NCBI GenBank assembly: GCA_002842285.1
Contig: PHCJ01000013.1
Coordinates: 1-64,000 of the forward strand
Source of the DNA: Betaproteobacteria bacterium HGW-Betaproteobacteria-22
Lineage (GTDB): Bacteria > Pseudomonadota > Gammaproteobacteria > Burkholderiales > Methylophilaceae
Length of the DNA: 64,000 bases
Reading direction: 5' to 3'
Within the stretch, counting starts at the first letter, position 1. Each line of letters begins with the position of its first letter. The position numbers were made by a program, and so were the translations under genes. This document shows positions 7,893-17,720 of the stretch, one piece after another. The notes under the pieces are model-generated. The model saw nothing but the letters and a program-made list of their open reading frames with translations, ran no database searches and was not told the origin of the DNA.

Positions 7893-8864
7893 TTAATTAA
7901 ATGAAAGTGCAATTAAATCAGCATTCAGTTGACCGGCTTCAAATACGCTGCCCGTATCCACATTAGCAACCGTCACTTTGGCGGGAGAGAATAAAAATGG
8001 ATCAATTTTGTAAAAATCCATATTGTAGAACTTGAACACTTCTGCAAAAGTTTTACCATAATCCTTAGATGCGCTACTTGGTAAATTTTTTGCCAGTTCT
8101 GCCGCTGCCTGATCTTCCCCGCGTACTTGCAGGTTAACATCCCCGCCAAAGAGAATGGCATCGTTGGTACGCCCCATCCCTGTCATAAAATCCTTAGCCA
8201 CTGGCGGCAAAACCGCCAAACCAGTGCCGCTCACGATATTTTCTAACGGAAAATGCAAAGTATGAGCTTTGTGCAGCGCCACCTCAAGCACACGCCCGAC
8301 AATTTGCACAACACCGGCAATGCTGGTGGTTGGTGTCAAAATAATGGTTAATTTATCCACGGCAATGTTTGTGTCGCGCACGATTTTTTCAATCACCGCC
8401 TGCGGCGGGATTTTATCAGTTTCGAGTACGATGCATGTACTGTCTGCGCTATCCTGATAATTCAGCTCTTTAAACAAATCTTCCCGCTGCGCCAACGCAC
8501 GCGCAGGGCCAGACCCTAAAGAAAAAAACTTCTCATGACTTAAAGCCCAGCCAGCATACTGGCTCGCCAGACAAGCTAAAACCGGCTGCGTAGAACTAAC
8601 GGCGATTGCTTCATTCCAGCCCGTAAAACGGTTATCTGGCTGCAGGGAAACCTCACCTAACCCACCCATACAAATCTCCGCAATCAGCCTGCCAGCTTCA
8701 GCACTCCCCGCTGACTGAATGCCTGCATCCACAATCAAACAGCCTGTATCATGCTTTGAAACCCCGATATTTAAGCGTTCGGCTTGCGCTATCAACTGCT
8801 GCACCAGCACTGCACTTAATTGATTCACGCTAGGCTTGGATTGTGATGTAGATTGACTTTGCAT
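7893..8864 (-). CDS. mch: Methenyl-tetrahydromethanopterin cyclohydrolase
   Basis: Hydrolyses methenyl-H4MPT to formyl-H4MPT in formaldehyde oxidation. The 323-residue protein matches bacterial and archaeal Mch along its length: HDTGCLIVDAG near the start, GGLGEVSL, the SLGSGPARALAQRE motif, PPQAVIEKIVRDTN, and the C-terminal GRTNDAILFGGDVNLQV. It begins 3 bases after the upstream ATP-grasp gene's stop, so it is part of one operon. The first 16 residues (Ser/Gln rich) are variable in the family. Secure assignment. Confidence 0.96.
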   Translation of the reverse strand: MQSQSTSQSKPSVNQLSAVLVQQLIAQAERLNIGVSKHDTGCLIVDAGIQSAGSAEAGRLIAEICMGGLGEVSLQPDNRFTGWNEAIAVSSTQPVLACLASQYAGWALSHEKFFSLGSGPARALAQREDLFKELNYQDSADSTCIVLETDKIPPQAVIEKIVRDTNIAVDKLTIILTPTTSIAGVVQIVGRVLEVALHKAHTLHFPLENIVSGTGLAVLPPVAKDFMTGMGRTNDAILFGGDVNLQVRGEDQAAAELAKNLPSSASKDYGKTFAEVFKFYNMDFYKIDPFLFSPAKVTVANVDTGSVFEAGQLNADLIALSFN

Positions 8865-8866
8865 GT

Positions 8867-10096
8867 TTACCCTTTACCAAAAATTGATGCGTTATCACTG
8901 TTATTCTGCAGTAAATTCTTAATCCACTGCACCCTATGCTGCAAGAGATGCCTCACCTCCTGCAGACTAACCCCACTGGCATTAACGCTGCATATAGGTT
9001 CCGCCTTTTGCACATACACCTCACTCTGAGCCAAGGGGTTATCCTTAACCCAACTGGGCCATGCAAGCCTGCCATCATATGAAAATGCTATATCAGCATA
9101 AACAATTGCCTGCGCGTGGTATAGACTGCTACACAAGTTCAGGGGTATTGTATCGCAACTATTGAACGCTGCTGATTTTTTACCGAGCAAAATATGTTGT
9201 TCGATTAGCCAAGAGTTTATCTCACCATACAGATCCAGGCTCGCACTTAACCTTGGATTAACTTCCAATACGTATAACTCTGCCTGCTCTGCTTTTACCT
9301 GGCCTCGCGCGCTCGACTTGGCAACTACCGCATCCAAGCTATTCAAGCCACGCAGACCAAATTTTGCGGTAATCTGCCTGGCAGCATGGATGAACTGACG
9401 CTGAATATCCTGAGAGATTAATGCACCACGCACAACCCCACCGTAACGAAAAGGTGTATCAGGAGAAGGGCTGATCAATTGCTCATTAAACCCTACCACC
9501 CTGATATCGCTACCATCTGCCAGAAACAGCAGAGATACAGGCAAACCATCAATCCATTGCTGATAATAACCATTGCCTGCTTTTACATGCACTTTGTCAG
9601 ACGCAGGCATGACGTGTACTCCGCCACATCCGCCCTCCATTTTATACAAATACCGGCATGATTCGCCTTGCAAGGGCAGGGTTAACACCACCTCAGGATG
9701 CCTGATACCCATGCTTTTCAGGCCAGAAAAAAAAGAGCCTGCACTTTTTACCGCTAGCACCACGGCTGGACAATTCCCAACTAGCGGTAATAAACGAGCA
9801 ATCTTCTCCAACAATGCTGGCTGTGCTTCAAAACCACTGCCATAAATAAACCCTACAGGATGGCCGGACGAACTTTGATGAGGCAAAAGGCCGGATAGCA
9901 ACACTTGAAGCTTAGCCAGCAAATCACTTGCATCAAAACCTGACGCATCAAAATCGGCAACCATAACCTTGTGCGCAAGCGCAACAGTCTGCCTATCTGC
10001 AAAACCATCAATGACAAAAACACGATAGCCTGCAGCAACCGCCGCCTCTACGTAAGGACGTGCAGATAACGCAATGATTAAGATTGATTTTTTAAT
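8867..10096 (-). CDS. ATP-grasp enzyme of the H4MPT cluster, unusual start
   Basis: An ATP-grasp family protein (COG2232-like, predicted carboligase) located between mtdB and mch, the place of the gene called orf17 in methylotrophs (from memory). Core motifs: LRGLNSLDAVV and LYVLEVNPRLSASLDLY near the C-terminus. The first canonical start is ATG at 9964 (365 residues), but the frame stays open upstream to a TGA at 10100-10102 and encodes a convincing N-terminal beta-alpha unit (SARPYVEAAVAAGYRVFVID). That stretch has no ATG, GTG or TTG; an ATT at 10094-10096 would give 409 residues and overlap the mtdB end. I place the start there provisionally; a sequencing error or another rare start are alternatives. 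Confidence 0.72.
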   Translation of the reverse strand: MKKSILIIALSARPYVEAAVAAGYRVFVIDGFADRQTVALAHKVMVADFDASGFDASDLLAKLQVLLSGLLPHQSSSGHPVGFIYGSGFEAQPALLEKIARLLPLVGNCPAVVLAVKSAGSFFSGLKSMGIRHPEVVLTLPLQGESCRYLYKMEGGCGGVHVMPASDKVHVKAGNGYYQQWIDGLPVSLLFLADGSDIRVVGFNEQLISPSPDTPFRYGGVVRGALISQDIQRQFIHAARQITAKFGLRGLNSLDAVVAKSSARGQVKAEQAELYVLEVNPRLSASLDLYGEINSWLIEQHILLGKKSAAFNSCDTIPLNLCSSLYHAQAIVYADIAFSYDGRLAWPSWVKDNPLAQSEVYVQKAEPICSVNASGVSLQEVRHLLQHRVQWIKNLLQNNSDNASIFGKG

Positions 10097-10995
10097 ATTT
10101 CACGCGCCAACTTGAACGCCGCCAAAAATTCAAGATACTTAGGTTTTTCAAATGGCTGATCCGAAGGGAGCATAAGCTTGAGCAACTGATGCTGTGTGGT
10201 ATATTTCAACTGCCCTACTGCGATTGCGCCAATACCATAAATTTGCGTGTCTGCAATCAAAACACCATCATCATTTACACCCACGCCTTGCACACCCAAT
10301 GGCGCAACCGCATTAACATCAGCGACAATTTTTAATTGATTTGCAATAGCAAGTTGCTCTTTACAGATAACCTGCACACCTGCCGCTGCTGCTGAAATCA
10401 CAATCTCAGTTTGCGCCAGAATCTCCGCTTTTTTAGCCTCAGTCGTACCGTCCACCACCTGCAAATTCACCTGATACTTTTCGTTCCAGGCAGTCACCTT
10501 GGGTACCACAGCCTCAACGGAACTATGTGCAACCATCTGCACATTTGCTCCCTGCTGCGCAGCAATAATGGACGCACAGCTACCCACTGGCCCTGTAGCG
10601 CCAAATATACTTAAAGTTTTACCTGATAACTCTTCATTAAATTTGTCTTTTAAGTGCGCTTCTACCTTGGCAATCATCGCCGCAGCTGTTGTAAAAGCAC
10701 CTGACGGGTCTGCAAAGGCAGAACAGGCAAAAGGTGCAAACATTGCTTTTTGGGCGGATTCCAGCATATCAATCGCCAAATCTATGTCACGCCCACCGAT
10801 AAAAATCGCCTCTCGCTTAACGCCAGATAGTCCGCGCGAGAAAATCGCATCCTGGGTTAGGCCCGTCACCTCTGCAAGCGCAACATTTGTATAGGGCATG
10901 ATCTTGTCAAAACCAGCATCAAATGCCATGTTGACATCAAACGGACTCGCATTCTTGGCCGCCGTAAATAAATGCAAAATGCTAGCTTTTTCCAT
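10078..10995 (-). CDS. mtdB: NAD(P)-dependent methylene-tetrahydromethanopterin dehydrogenase
   Basis: Oxidises methylene-H4MPT to methenyl-H4MPT, delivering electrons to NAD(P)+. The 305-residue protein opens with ILHLFTAAKNASPFDVNMA, the hallmark N-terminus of the MtdA/MtdB family, followed by LTQDAIFSRG, FIGGRDIDLA, and the dinucleotide-binding loop GATGPVGS near residue 130. Partner genes mch (next reaction) and mptG (cofactor) favour MtdB over MtdA. It lies 75 bases downstream of mptG. Secure as a family member; cofactor preference cannot be read here. Confidence 0.93.
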   Translation of the reverse strand: MEKASILHLFTAAKNASPFDVNMAFDAGFDKIMPYTNVALAEVTGLTQDAIFSRGLSGVKREAIFIGGRDIDLAIDMLESAQKAMFAPFACSAFADPSGAFTTAAAMIAKVEAHLKDKFNEELSGKTLSIFGATGPVGSCASIIAAQQGANVQMVAHSSVEAVVPKVTAWNEKYQVNLQVVDGTTEAKKAEILAQTEIVISAAAAGVQVICKEQLAIANQLKIVADVNAVAPLGVQGVGVNDDGVLIADTQIYGIGAIAVGQLKYTTQHQLLKLMLPSDQPFEKPKYLEFLAAFKLAREILKNQS

Positions 10996-11070
10996 TGTTT
11001 TTTCCTTATCTGTCTGCTAAAAGTCTAATTGACCTACCCATTTAAACAACTGATGACGAACTTCAATTAC

Positions 11071-12051
11071 TCATGAATTACTCACAGTGAATTCTGCACC
11101 ATGATTGGATGCAGTGCAAATCTTCCATGAGAGCGAAGCATCCTTAAATCGTGATTCCAACTGCAACAGTGCTTTTTTAGCATCGACTTCTGTCTCAAAT
11201 ATTGCAAAACCCGTAGGTCCCCATGAGCTCTGCCCATAACAAGCGACACCGGCACCTCCAAGATACTCCAACACCTCCCCCACCTTTTTACTGGCATAAC
11301 GTCCGCCTTGAGCAGGGGCAAAGTAATCACCTATATGCTGCTGCAATACCTGAATACTTTCTCCAAAAGCCGCTAAATCACGCTCTACTATGGCCGGCAT
11401 GGCCTGCATCAGTACATGACGACACAAGTGTGCCGACAACGCCTCAGGAAAAGCCGGCAACTCATGAAATGCGATTATCTCCTGATCACCATGCACACCT
11501 GATTGACTTTCATCAAAGATAAGTAAAATAGGCCAATCTTCAGGAAAGTCATAACGCGCCAGCAAGGGTGGAACATCGCCACCTGTAATCAATTGACGTC
11601 CACCATCGACAATTAACCCCCCTTCATCAAATGCGGCAATTCCCACCCCGGAGCGTGCGCCACGGCCAGTGTGGCGCGCAATTTCACGGGCGCTCAGATT
11701 TAACCGGTATAAATGATTGATTGCAGCACCCACAGTCAGCCCCAGCTGCGTACCTGAACCTAAACCTGAATGCTCCGGCATTGCTTCATTAATATGCAGC
11801 TTGACAGCCCCCTCCAAACCCAGTTCGGCAAATAACGCCATAGCGATTTTCCGCACTTTATCCTGAATTGTCACCGGGATACCGGGATGAGCACTCACCT
11901 CAAAATCAGTCGATTTCTCAGCGTTCACCACTAGATTTGGCGCTGACAGACTGAGTCCTATACTTCCATACTTGCGGCCCAAATTACCGTTTAAATCAAA
12001 AAAACCCATATGCAGACGGCCACTAGATTTAATTTTTACGCTGGCAGTCAT
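11071..12051 (-). CDS. mptG: Beta-ribofuranosylaminobenzene 5'-phosphate synthase
   Basis: Condenses p-aminobenzoate-type acid with PRPP, releasing CO2 and pyrophosphate: the first committed step of the methanopterin side chain. The 326-residue protein has the GHMP-like fold of RFAP synthases: SSGRLHMGFFDLNG at the N-terminus, MPEHSGLGSGTQLGL in the middle, then TGRGARSGVGIAAFDEGGLIVDGG, all characteristic. It is the first gene of the H4MPT operon reading leftward, with its promoter in the 390-base region shared with ppsA. Known as orf4 in Methylobacterium. Confidence 0.94.
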   Translation of the reverse strand: MTASVKIKSSGRLHMGFFDLNGNLGRKYGSIGLSLSAPNLVVNAEKSTDFEVSAHPGIPVTIQDKVRKIAMALFAELGLEGAVKLHINEAMPEHSGLGSGTQLGLTVGAAINHLYRLNLSAREIARHTGRGARSGVGIAAFDEGGLIVDGGRQLITGGDVPPLLARYDFPEDWPILLIFDESQSGVHGDQEIIAFHELPAFPEALSAHLCRHVLMQAMPAIVERDLAAFGESIQVLQQHIGDYFAPAQGGRYASKKVGEVLEYLGGAGVACYGQSSWGPTGFAIFETEVDAKKALLQLESRFKDASLSWKICTASNHGAEFTVSNS

Positions 12052-12442
12052 GGTAAATCCTTAAACTCCAATTCGATTATTGCGTGTGTCTTTGATGATG
12101 GTACGTTACTGGTACGTTACTGGTACGTTGCATTTTTGTGCGATTGTCAAACGTACGTGCCTATATTTTAGCTGAGCATCGTCAATTTAGGCAGAGAATA
12201 TAAATTTCACCCATGTTGCTTGACATTTTAGTGCGGATAAAAAAGATTTTTCGACAAGCGCTGTTTTTCAGGTGACAACACGCCGATATTTAGGCAGAAT
12301 AAAGCCTTATCAAGAATAATCTAATAGATTTAACCCCTCGTTTTACGTATTGCATCTAAAATATACCTACTGCAAAGCGCTCATAACTAGCAGGCTAAAA
12401 ATTAGAACATTAATCACTCGTTTGAACATCTAAGGAACTATC
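12052..12442. promoter_or_regulatory. Divergent control region between the H4MPT operon and ppsA
   Basis: No ORF. It must hold both promoters. A TTGACA at 12220-12225 on the plus strand has no good -10 at 17 bases, so neither promoter can be fixed by eye. The region includes three tandem 11-bp repeats near the mptG side, listed separately. The ppsA ATG is preceded by a weak AAGGA. Confidence 0.5.
12100..12130. repeat. Three tandem copies of an 11-bp unit
   Basis: GGTACGTTACT repeats at 12100-12110 and 12111-12121, with a third, partial copy GGTACGTTG at 12122-12130, about 50 bases upstream of mptG. An inverted AACGTACG occurs 30 bases further on (about 12149). Spacing of one helical turn would suit cooperative binding of a regulator to the mptG or ppsA promoters; this is inference. 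Confidence 0.6.
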
Positions 12443-14815
12443 ATGTCAGCCCACGTTATTCCATTTGAAAATTTACGTAATGTAGATGTCCCTTCTGTTG
12501 GCGGTAAGAACGCTTCATTAGGCGAAATGATTTCTCAGTTATCCGCAAAAGGTGTGCGAGTGCCCACCGGCTTTGCGACCACAGCGGATGCATATCGAGA
12601 GTTTCTGGCACAAAACGGCCTGGATGAAAAAATCAACGCGGAACTAGATAAGCTGAATGTGGATGACACGCAGGCACTTGCAGTCTGCGGCAAGCAAGTG
12701 CGCGAATGGATTATGGCCGCGCCATTTCCTGCCGCACTGGAGCAAGCCATTAAAGAGAATTACGAGCTGTTGACTGCAAAGTCAGGTAACGGCGCAACTT
12801 TTGCGGTACGCTCTTCAGCCACGGCCGAAGACTTGCCCGACGCCTCATTTGCGGGCCAGCAGGAATCTTTCCTGAACATTCAGGGGCTGGATAACATCCT
12901 GCATGCGATTAAAGAGGTTTTCGCCTCCCTGTACAATGACCGTGCAATTTCATACCGCGTACACAAGGGCTTTGTACATGCGGATGTTGCCCTTTCAGCC
13001 GGCGTACAGCAAATGGTACGCTCAGACATCGGCTGTGCAGGCGTGATGTTCACCATTGATACTGAATCCGGCTTTCAGGATGTGGTGTTTATCACCTCTT
13101 CATACGGACTAGGTGAAACGGTCGTGCAAGGCGCGGTTAACCCTGACGAGTTTTATGTGCACAAACCAACCTTGGCACAGGGAAAACCCTCCATTGTGCG
13201 CCGCACCATGGGTTCAAAACTCATCAAAATGGTGTTCTCTGATGCGACACAGGCAGGCAAGAGCACACACACCGTTGAAGTTGACCCTGTCGACAGTGAC
13301 CGTTACTCATTAAGCGATGCAGACGTACTCGAACTCGCACGCTATGCCATGACCATTGAAGCACACTACGGCTGTCCAATGGACATCGAGTGGGGTAAAA
13401 ACGGGGTGGATAACAAGCTCTACATCCTGCAAGCCCGTCCTGAAACGGTAAAATCACAAGAGTCCGTGAATAACGTCACAGAAACGTTCACACTCAACAA
13501 ACACAGCGAAAAACCACTGGTGGTAGGTCGTGCAGTCACGCAAAAAATCGGCGTAGGCCCTGTGCGTATCGTGCTTGACCCAGCGCATATGCATGAAGTG
13601 CAACCCGGAGACGTACTGGTTGCAGACATGACCGACCCGAACTGGGAGCCGGTGATGAAACGCGCAAGTGCTTTAGTCACCAATCGCGGCGGGCGCACTT
13701 GTCACGCAGCCATTATTGCACGTGAATTAGGTATTCCAGCGATTGTAGGTGCGGTCAATGCAACAGACGTGCTGCGTGAAGGCGAAATCGTCACGGTATC
13801 CTGTGCCGAAGGGGAATCAGGTTTTGTTTATCACGGCAAAATTGAATATGACGTGAGTACGCAGGCACAAGCTGCACTTGCCCCCGCACCATGCAAAATC
13901 ATGATGAACGTAGGCAACCCGGATATGGCATTTGGTTTTGCAAAAACACCAAATGACGGTGTGGGTTTGGCGCGCCTGGAGTTTGTCATTAACAACATGG
14001 TCGGCATTCACCCCAAAGCGATTCTAAATGTTGATGCTATGCCGGCTGCAATTCAGGCAACAATTAAGAATCGTGCACGTGGCTACGCAAGCCCCAAACA
14101 ATTCTACATCGACAAAGTGGCTGAAGGTGTGGCGACAATTGCCGCAGCCTTCTATCCAAAACCTGTGATTGTGCGTACTTCCGATTTCAAATCCAATGAG
14201 TATAAGAAACTGGTTGGCGGAGAGATTTATGAGCCAGATGAAGAGAATCCGATGATTGGCTTCCGCGGTGCAGCACGCTATATGGCACCGGATTTTAAAG
14301 AGTGCTTTGCCATGGAGTGTATCGCCATGAAAAAAGTACGTGACGAAATGGGCTTGACCAATGTGGAACTGATGATTCCATTTGTGCGCACGCTGGACGA
14401 AGCGAAAGCGGTTACAGAGATCATGGCGGCAAATGGCCTTAAACGCGGGGAAAATGGCCTGCGCTTAATCATGATGTGCGAGATTCCGGCTAACGCCTTG
14501 ATTGCGGAACAATTTTTGGACTATTTTGACGGCTTCTCAATCGGTTCAAACGATTTGACGCAGCTTACATTAGGCATGGATCGTGATTCAGGCATTCTGG
14601 CTGATGGCTTTGATGAGCGCAATGATGCAGTGAAAGAGTTGCTGAAAATGGCCATTAGCACCTGTAACCGCCTGGGCAAATATGTCGGCATTTGCGGTCA
14701 AGGACCTTCAGATCATCCGGACTTTGCAGAATGGCTGGTAGCGCAAGGCATTAAATCTATTTCACTTAACCCTGACACCGTGGTCAATACATGGCAGCGA
14801 TTGACTAAAAAATAA
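12443..14815 (+). CDS. ppsA: Phosphoenolpyruvate synthase
   Basis: Makes PEP from pyruvate and ATP (AMP and phosphate released), the gluconeogenic entry from pyruvate. In 790 residues: N-terminal nucleotide-binding domain ([10 protein letters not shown] near residue 20, [20 protein letters not shown]), the swivelling phosphohistidine domain with His421 in [15 protein letters not shown], and the PEP/pyruvate barrel ending with [10 protein letters not shown], Cys751. Positions of His421 and Cys751 equal those in the E. coli enzyme. The regulator ppsR follows 28 bases later, so the pair is an operon. Secure. Confidence 0.97.
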   Translation: MSAHVIPFENLRNVDVPSVGGKNASLGEMISQLSAKGVRVPTGFATTADAYREFLAQNGLDEKINAELDKLNVDDTQALAVCGKQVREWIMAAPFPAALEQAIKENYELLTAKSGNGATFAVRSSATAEDLPDASFAGQQESFLNIQGLDNILHAIKEVFASLYNDRAISYRVHKGFVHADVALSAGVQQMVRSDIGCAGVMFTIDTESGFQDVVFITSSYGLGETVVQGAVNPDEFYVHKPTLAQGKPSIVRRTMGSKLIKMVFSDATQAGKSTHTVEVDPVDSDRYSLSDADVLELARYAMTIEAHYGCPMDIEWGKNGVDNKLYILQARPETVKSQESVNNVTETFTLNKHSEKPLVVGRAVTQKIGVGPVRIVLDPAHMHEVQPGDVLVADMTDPNWEPVMKRASALVTNRGGRTCHAAIIARELGIPAIVGAVNATDVLREGEIVTVSCAEGESGFVYHGKIEYDVSTQAQAALAPAPCKIMMNVGNPDMAFGFAKTPNDGVGLARLEFVINNMVGIHPKAILNVDAMPAAIQATIKNRARGYASPKQFYIDKVAEGVATIAAAFYPKPVIVRTSDFKSNEYKKLVGGEIYEPDEENPMIGFRGAARYMAPDFKECFAMECIAMKKVRDEMGLTNVELMIPFVRTLDEAKAVTEIMAANGLKRGENGLRLIMMCEIPANALIAEQFLDYFDGFSIGSNDLTQLTLGMDRDSGILADGFDERNDAVKELLKMAISTCNRLGKYVGICGQGPSDHPDFAEWLVAQGIKSISLNPDTVVNTWQRLTKK

Positions 14816-14843
14816 CCACCTAATTAAACAGAGAAAGCTGATC

Positions 14844-15662
14844 ATGATTAAGCGCACCGCCTTTTTTATCTCTGACGGGACCGGTATTACAGCAGGTGCA
14901 CTAGGAAAACTACTAGAGCACTTTCCTGGCACGCAATTTACACAGGTGCGCCTGCCGTTTACCAACACGCTGGATAAAATAAAACTGGCGCAACACGCCA
15001 TCCTTCAAGCCACACAGGAAGATGGTGGCCGCCCGATCGTGATCATGACGCTGGGGGACATTGTTTTGCGCAATGCAATCAAGCAAAGCAATGCCTACTT
15101 TATTGATCTTTTCAATACCTTTATTGATCCTTTAGGCGTTGAACTCAGCCAAAACCCGCTTACAGGTGCAGGGATTGCGCATAGCGTTATGGGCAGCAGC
15201 TATAACGAGCGCATGGAGGCCGTTAACTTTACCCTCAACCATGATGATGGGATGACCAACTCCGGGCTTGAAGAAGCGCAGGTCATTCTTGTCGGCGTTT
15301 CGCGTTGCGGAAAAACGCCAACCAGCGTTTATCTAGCCATGCAATTTGGTGTTAAAGCCGCCAATTATCCGCTGATACCGGAAGATTTTGAAAGAGGAAC
15401 GCTACCTGCCGTATTACACAAGCATCTGGATAAAATCTTTGGATTAACCATCAAACCTGAGCGTCTACACGCAGTGCGCAATGAACGTAGAGCAGGCAGT
15501 TTTTATGCTTCTTTAGATAATTGCCGGCAAGAAATTGCCACTGCCGAGAACCTGATGCGCAACGCAGGCATTACCTGGGCAGACTCCACCAGCCGCTCGG
15601 TAGAGGAGCTCTCGGCCATTATTCTAGAGAAAATCCGCTACGCGACTACAAAAAAAGCGTAA
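14844..15662 (+). CDS. ppsR: PEP synthase regulatory protein (ADP-dependent kinase/pyrophosphorylase)
   Basis: Bifunctional regulator that inactivates PEP synthase by phosphorylating a threonine beside its catalytic histidine and reactivates it by Pi-dependent dephosphorylation. The 272-residue protein shows the family's N-terminus (FFISDGTGITAGALG), the central P-loop VGVSRCGKTPTSVYLA and AANYPLIPED, and the C-terminal R-rich LHAVRNERR. Sited directly after ppsA, as in many proteobacteria. Secure. Confidence 0.95.
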   Translation: MIKRTAFFISDGTGITAGALGKLLEHFPGTQFTQVRLPFTNTLDKIKLAQHAILQATQEDGGRPIVIMTLGDIVLRNAIKQSNAYFIDLFNTFIDPLGVELSQNPLTGAGIAHSVMGSSYNERMEAVNFTLNHDDGMTNSGLEEAQVILVGVSRCGKTPTSVYLAMQFGVKAANYPLIPEDFERGTLPAVLHKHLDKIFGLTIKPERLHAVRNERRAGSFYASLDNCRQEIATAENLMRNAGITWADSTSRSVEELSAIILEKIRYATTKKA

Positions 15663-15691
15663 AAAAAGCACAAAAAAAGACGCAGCGCACC

Positions 15692-16090
15692 TCAACCATG
15701 CTTTAAATATTGTATAAACGCAAGACCGATAGTCGCCATCAACAACGCGCCAAACACATGGCCAGCACTGTGCAGTGCTGCAAGATAATATTCCTGCCTG
15801 TGGAGTAGCGTGAGACTCTCGCCTGTAAAAGCAGAAAAAGTGGTCAAACCACCTAAAAAGCCCGTGACGACAAACAACCTCAGACCGGGATTTTCCAGGC
15901 CTCCCAGACCAATCAGGCCGATAGCAACACCCATCAGCAAACCACCCGCCCAATTTGCCACCAAGGTACCAAGTGGCAAATTGGGCAGCAATGCATTCAA
16001 GGCCAGACCCAATCCCCATCTCAACCATGCGCCCAATGCAGCACCTACGCCTACTGACAATACATTTGCAAAATTTATTGCATAATTCAT
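15692..16090 (-). CDS. crcB: Fluoride channel FluC/CrcB
   Basis: Dual-topology fluoride exporter of the inner membrane; 132 residues with four hydrophobic helices. The signature elements GALGAWLRWGLG, GTLVANWAGG (pore Asn) and GFLGGLTTFSAFTGE (Phe box) are all present. It converges on ppsR with 29 bases between stops. I looked for a fluoride riboswitch in its leader and saw none. Single-copy rather than paired crcB genes. Confidence 0.94.
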   Translation of the reverse strand: MNYAINFANVLSVGVGAALGAWLRWGLGLALNALLPNLPLGTLVANWAGGLLMGVAIGLIGLGGLENPGLRLFVVTGFLGGLTTFSAFTGESLTLLHRQEYYLAALHSAGHVFGALLMATIGLAFIQYLKHG

Positions 16091-16131
16091 GAGGCAACTC
16101 TCATATCAACATATTCGTATAGTAAAATCAT

Positions 16132-16160
16132 TTGTAACAATCTGTCACTTAAAATATTAG
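16132..16160 (+). promoter_or_regulatory. Candidate sigma70 promoter for glgA
   Basis: TTGTAA (16132-16137) and TATTAG (16155-16160) are spaced by 17 bases, giving a leader of about 55 bases to the ATG at 16222. Each box matches 4 of 6 consensus positions. Confidence 0.35.
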
Positions 16161-16221
16161 GCGGAATTAAATCCGGCTTAAGGTGCAACAAGGTGGCCTA
16201 AAGAACTTTAGCGAGAAAATC

Positions 16222-17682
16222 ATGGCAATGAAAGTGTTATTTGTAAGTTCAGAAGTTTTTCCACTGATCAAAACGGGGGGGTTGGCAGACGTCAGTGGCT
16301 CACTGCCAACTGCATTGCAGCAGCTTGGGGTTGACATAAGAATCTTGATGCCAGGCTACCCATCAGTGCTACAACAACTCAAGAATTTACAAGCAATCAC
16401 ACCCATACATCATTTACCGCATATCGGCCATGCTGAACTCCTGATTGGCAACATAGAGAATACAGATACGCAGGTCTACGTCATTCAGGCCCCTCAGCTT
16501 TACGAGCGTGACGGCGGCCCGTATTCAGATGTGCGGGGTGATGCGTGGCAAGACAACCCCATTCGCTTTGGTGTGCTTTCAAAAATAGCGGCTATTCTCG
16601 CATCACCAAACTCTCCAGTAAAGAATTGGCAACCGCATATTGTGCACTGTAACGATTGGCAGACCGGCCTAGCCCCCGCCTACATGAAACTCACTGAACA
16701 TAGCATGGCAAAATCTGTGATCAGCCTGCACAACATGGCATTCCAGGGTTGCTATCCTCCGCATTGGGTGACAACGCTAGGCCTGCCTAGCGCAGGGTTT
16801 AGCATAGAAGGCTTTGAATATCACGGTCAGTTATCATTTTTGAAGGCAGGTATTTTTTATGCTGATGCGATTTCAACCGTTAGCCCACGTTATGCCAAGG
16901 AGATTCAAACTGCGGCTTTTGGCTTTGGGCTAGAAGGCATATTAAGTAAACGTGGTGATGAAATCAAAGGCATCTTGAATGGGATCGAGCCTGAAGAATG
17001 GAATCCGAAAAACGACATTCACCTGCCAGCCAATTATCATGCTGGTGACATGTCGGGGAAAGCGCTGGTCAAACAGTCGTTACAATCGCAATTAGGGCTC
17101 ACTATTGATGCAGATGCACCATTATTAGGCGTAGTCAGCCGACTCACTTACCAAAAAGGTTTGGATATGCTGTTGCCAAATCTGCAAAAACTGCTGGACT
17201 TGGGCTGTCAGTTTGCACTGCTAGGCGGTGGCGAAAAAGACTTGGAACACGCATTTGCGGATATAGCCGCGAAGAACCCGGGCAAAGCCAGCGTAACCAT
17301 AGGCTACAACGAGCCACTTTCACACAGAATCATGGCGGGATGTGATATGTTTATCATGCCATCGCGCTTTGAGCCATGTGGACTTAATCAGATGTATGGC
17401 TTAGCTTATGGCACGCCGCCTATTGTAAATGCTACAGGAGGTCTTGCTGACTCGGTGACAGACACAAATACCGCGCATCTTGAAAACAAAACCGCCAATG
17501 GCTTTGTGATGGTTGAAGCAAGCGCAGATGGCTTGATTGCCTGTGTTTTACGTGCGCTGGAAATATTCAGAAATCAGCCAACAACCTGGGCACAGATTGT
17601 TCACAATGGCATGTCACAGGATTTAAGCTGGAAGCACAGCGCCAAAGAATATCTTGTCATGTATCAGGCGTTAGTGCATTAA
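16222..17682 (+). CDS. glgA: Glycogen synthase (ADP-glucose type)
   Basis: Elongates alpha-1,4-glucan from ADP-glucose for glycogen storage. With the start at ATG 16222 (MAMKVLFVSSEVFPLIKTGG) it has 486 residues, close to the usual 477-490; an upstream GTG at 16183 would add 13 residues foreign to the family. GT5 features: the KTGGLADV substrate loop near residue 18, HNMAFQG, SRLTYQKGLD in the C-terminal Rossmann domain, and PSRFEPCGLNQMYGLAYGTPP with the catalytic glutamate. It stands alone without glgB/glgC nearby. Confidence 0.95.
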   Translation: MAMKVLFVSSEVFPLIKTGGLADVSGSLPTALQQLGVDIRILMPGYPSVLQQLKNLQAITPIHHLPHIGHAELLIGNIENTDTQVYVIQAPQLYERDGGPYSDVRGDAWQDNPIRFGVLSKIAAILASPNSPVKNWQPHIVHCNDWQTGLAPAYMKLTEHSMAKSVISLHNMAFQGCYPPHWVTTLGLPSAGFSIEGFEYHGQLSFLKAGIFYADAISTVSPRYAKEIQTAAFGFGLEGILSKRGDEIKGILNGIEPEEWNPKNDIHLPANYHAGDMSGKALVKQSLQSQLGLTIDADAPLLGVVSRLTYQKGLDMLLPNLQKLLDLGCQFALLGGGEKDLEHAFADIAAKNPGKASVTIGYNEPLSHRIMAGCDMFIMPSRFEPCGLNQMYGLAYGTPPIVNATGGLADSVTDTNTAHLENKTANGFVMVEASADGLIACVLRALEIFRNQPTTWAQIVHNGMSQDLSWKHSAKEYLVMYQALVH

Positions 17683-17720
17683 ACCCAGAAAACAAATAAA
17701 AAAAGTGGGGGAAACGAGCC

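Noticed and set aside
15624-16097. 157-codon minus-strand frame overlapping crcB
   Set aside because: Cysteine/arginine-rich shadow of crcB; the crcB frame has all family motifs.
16091-16182. Possible fluoride riboswitch before crcB
   Set aside because: The conserved GGCGATGG-type segment and pseudoknot partner are absent from the crcB leader.
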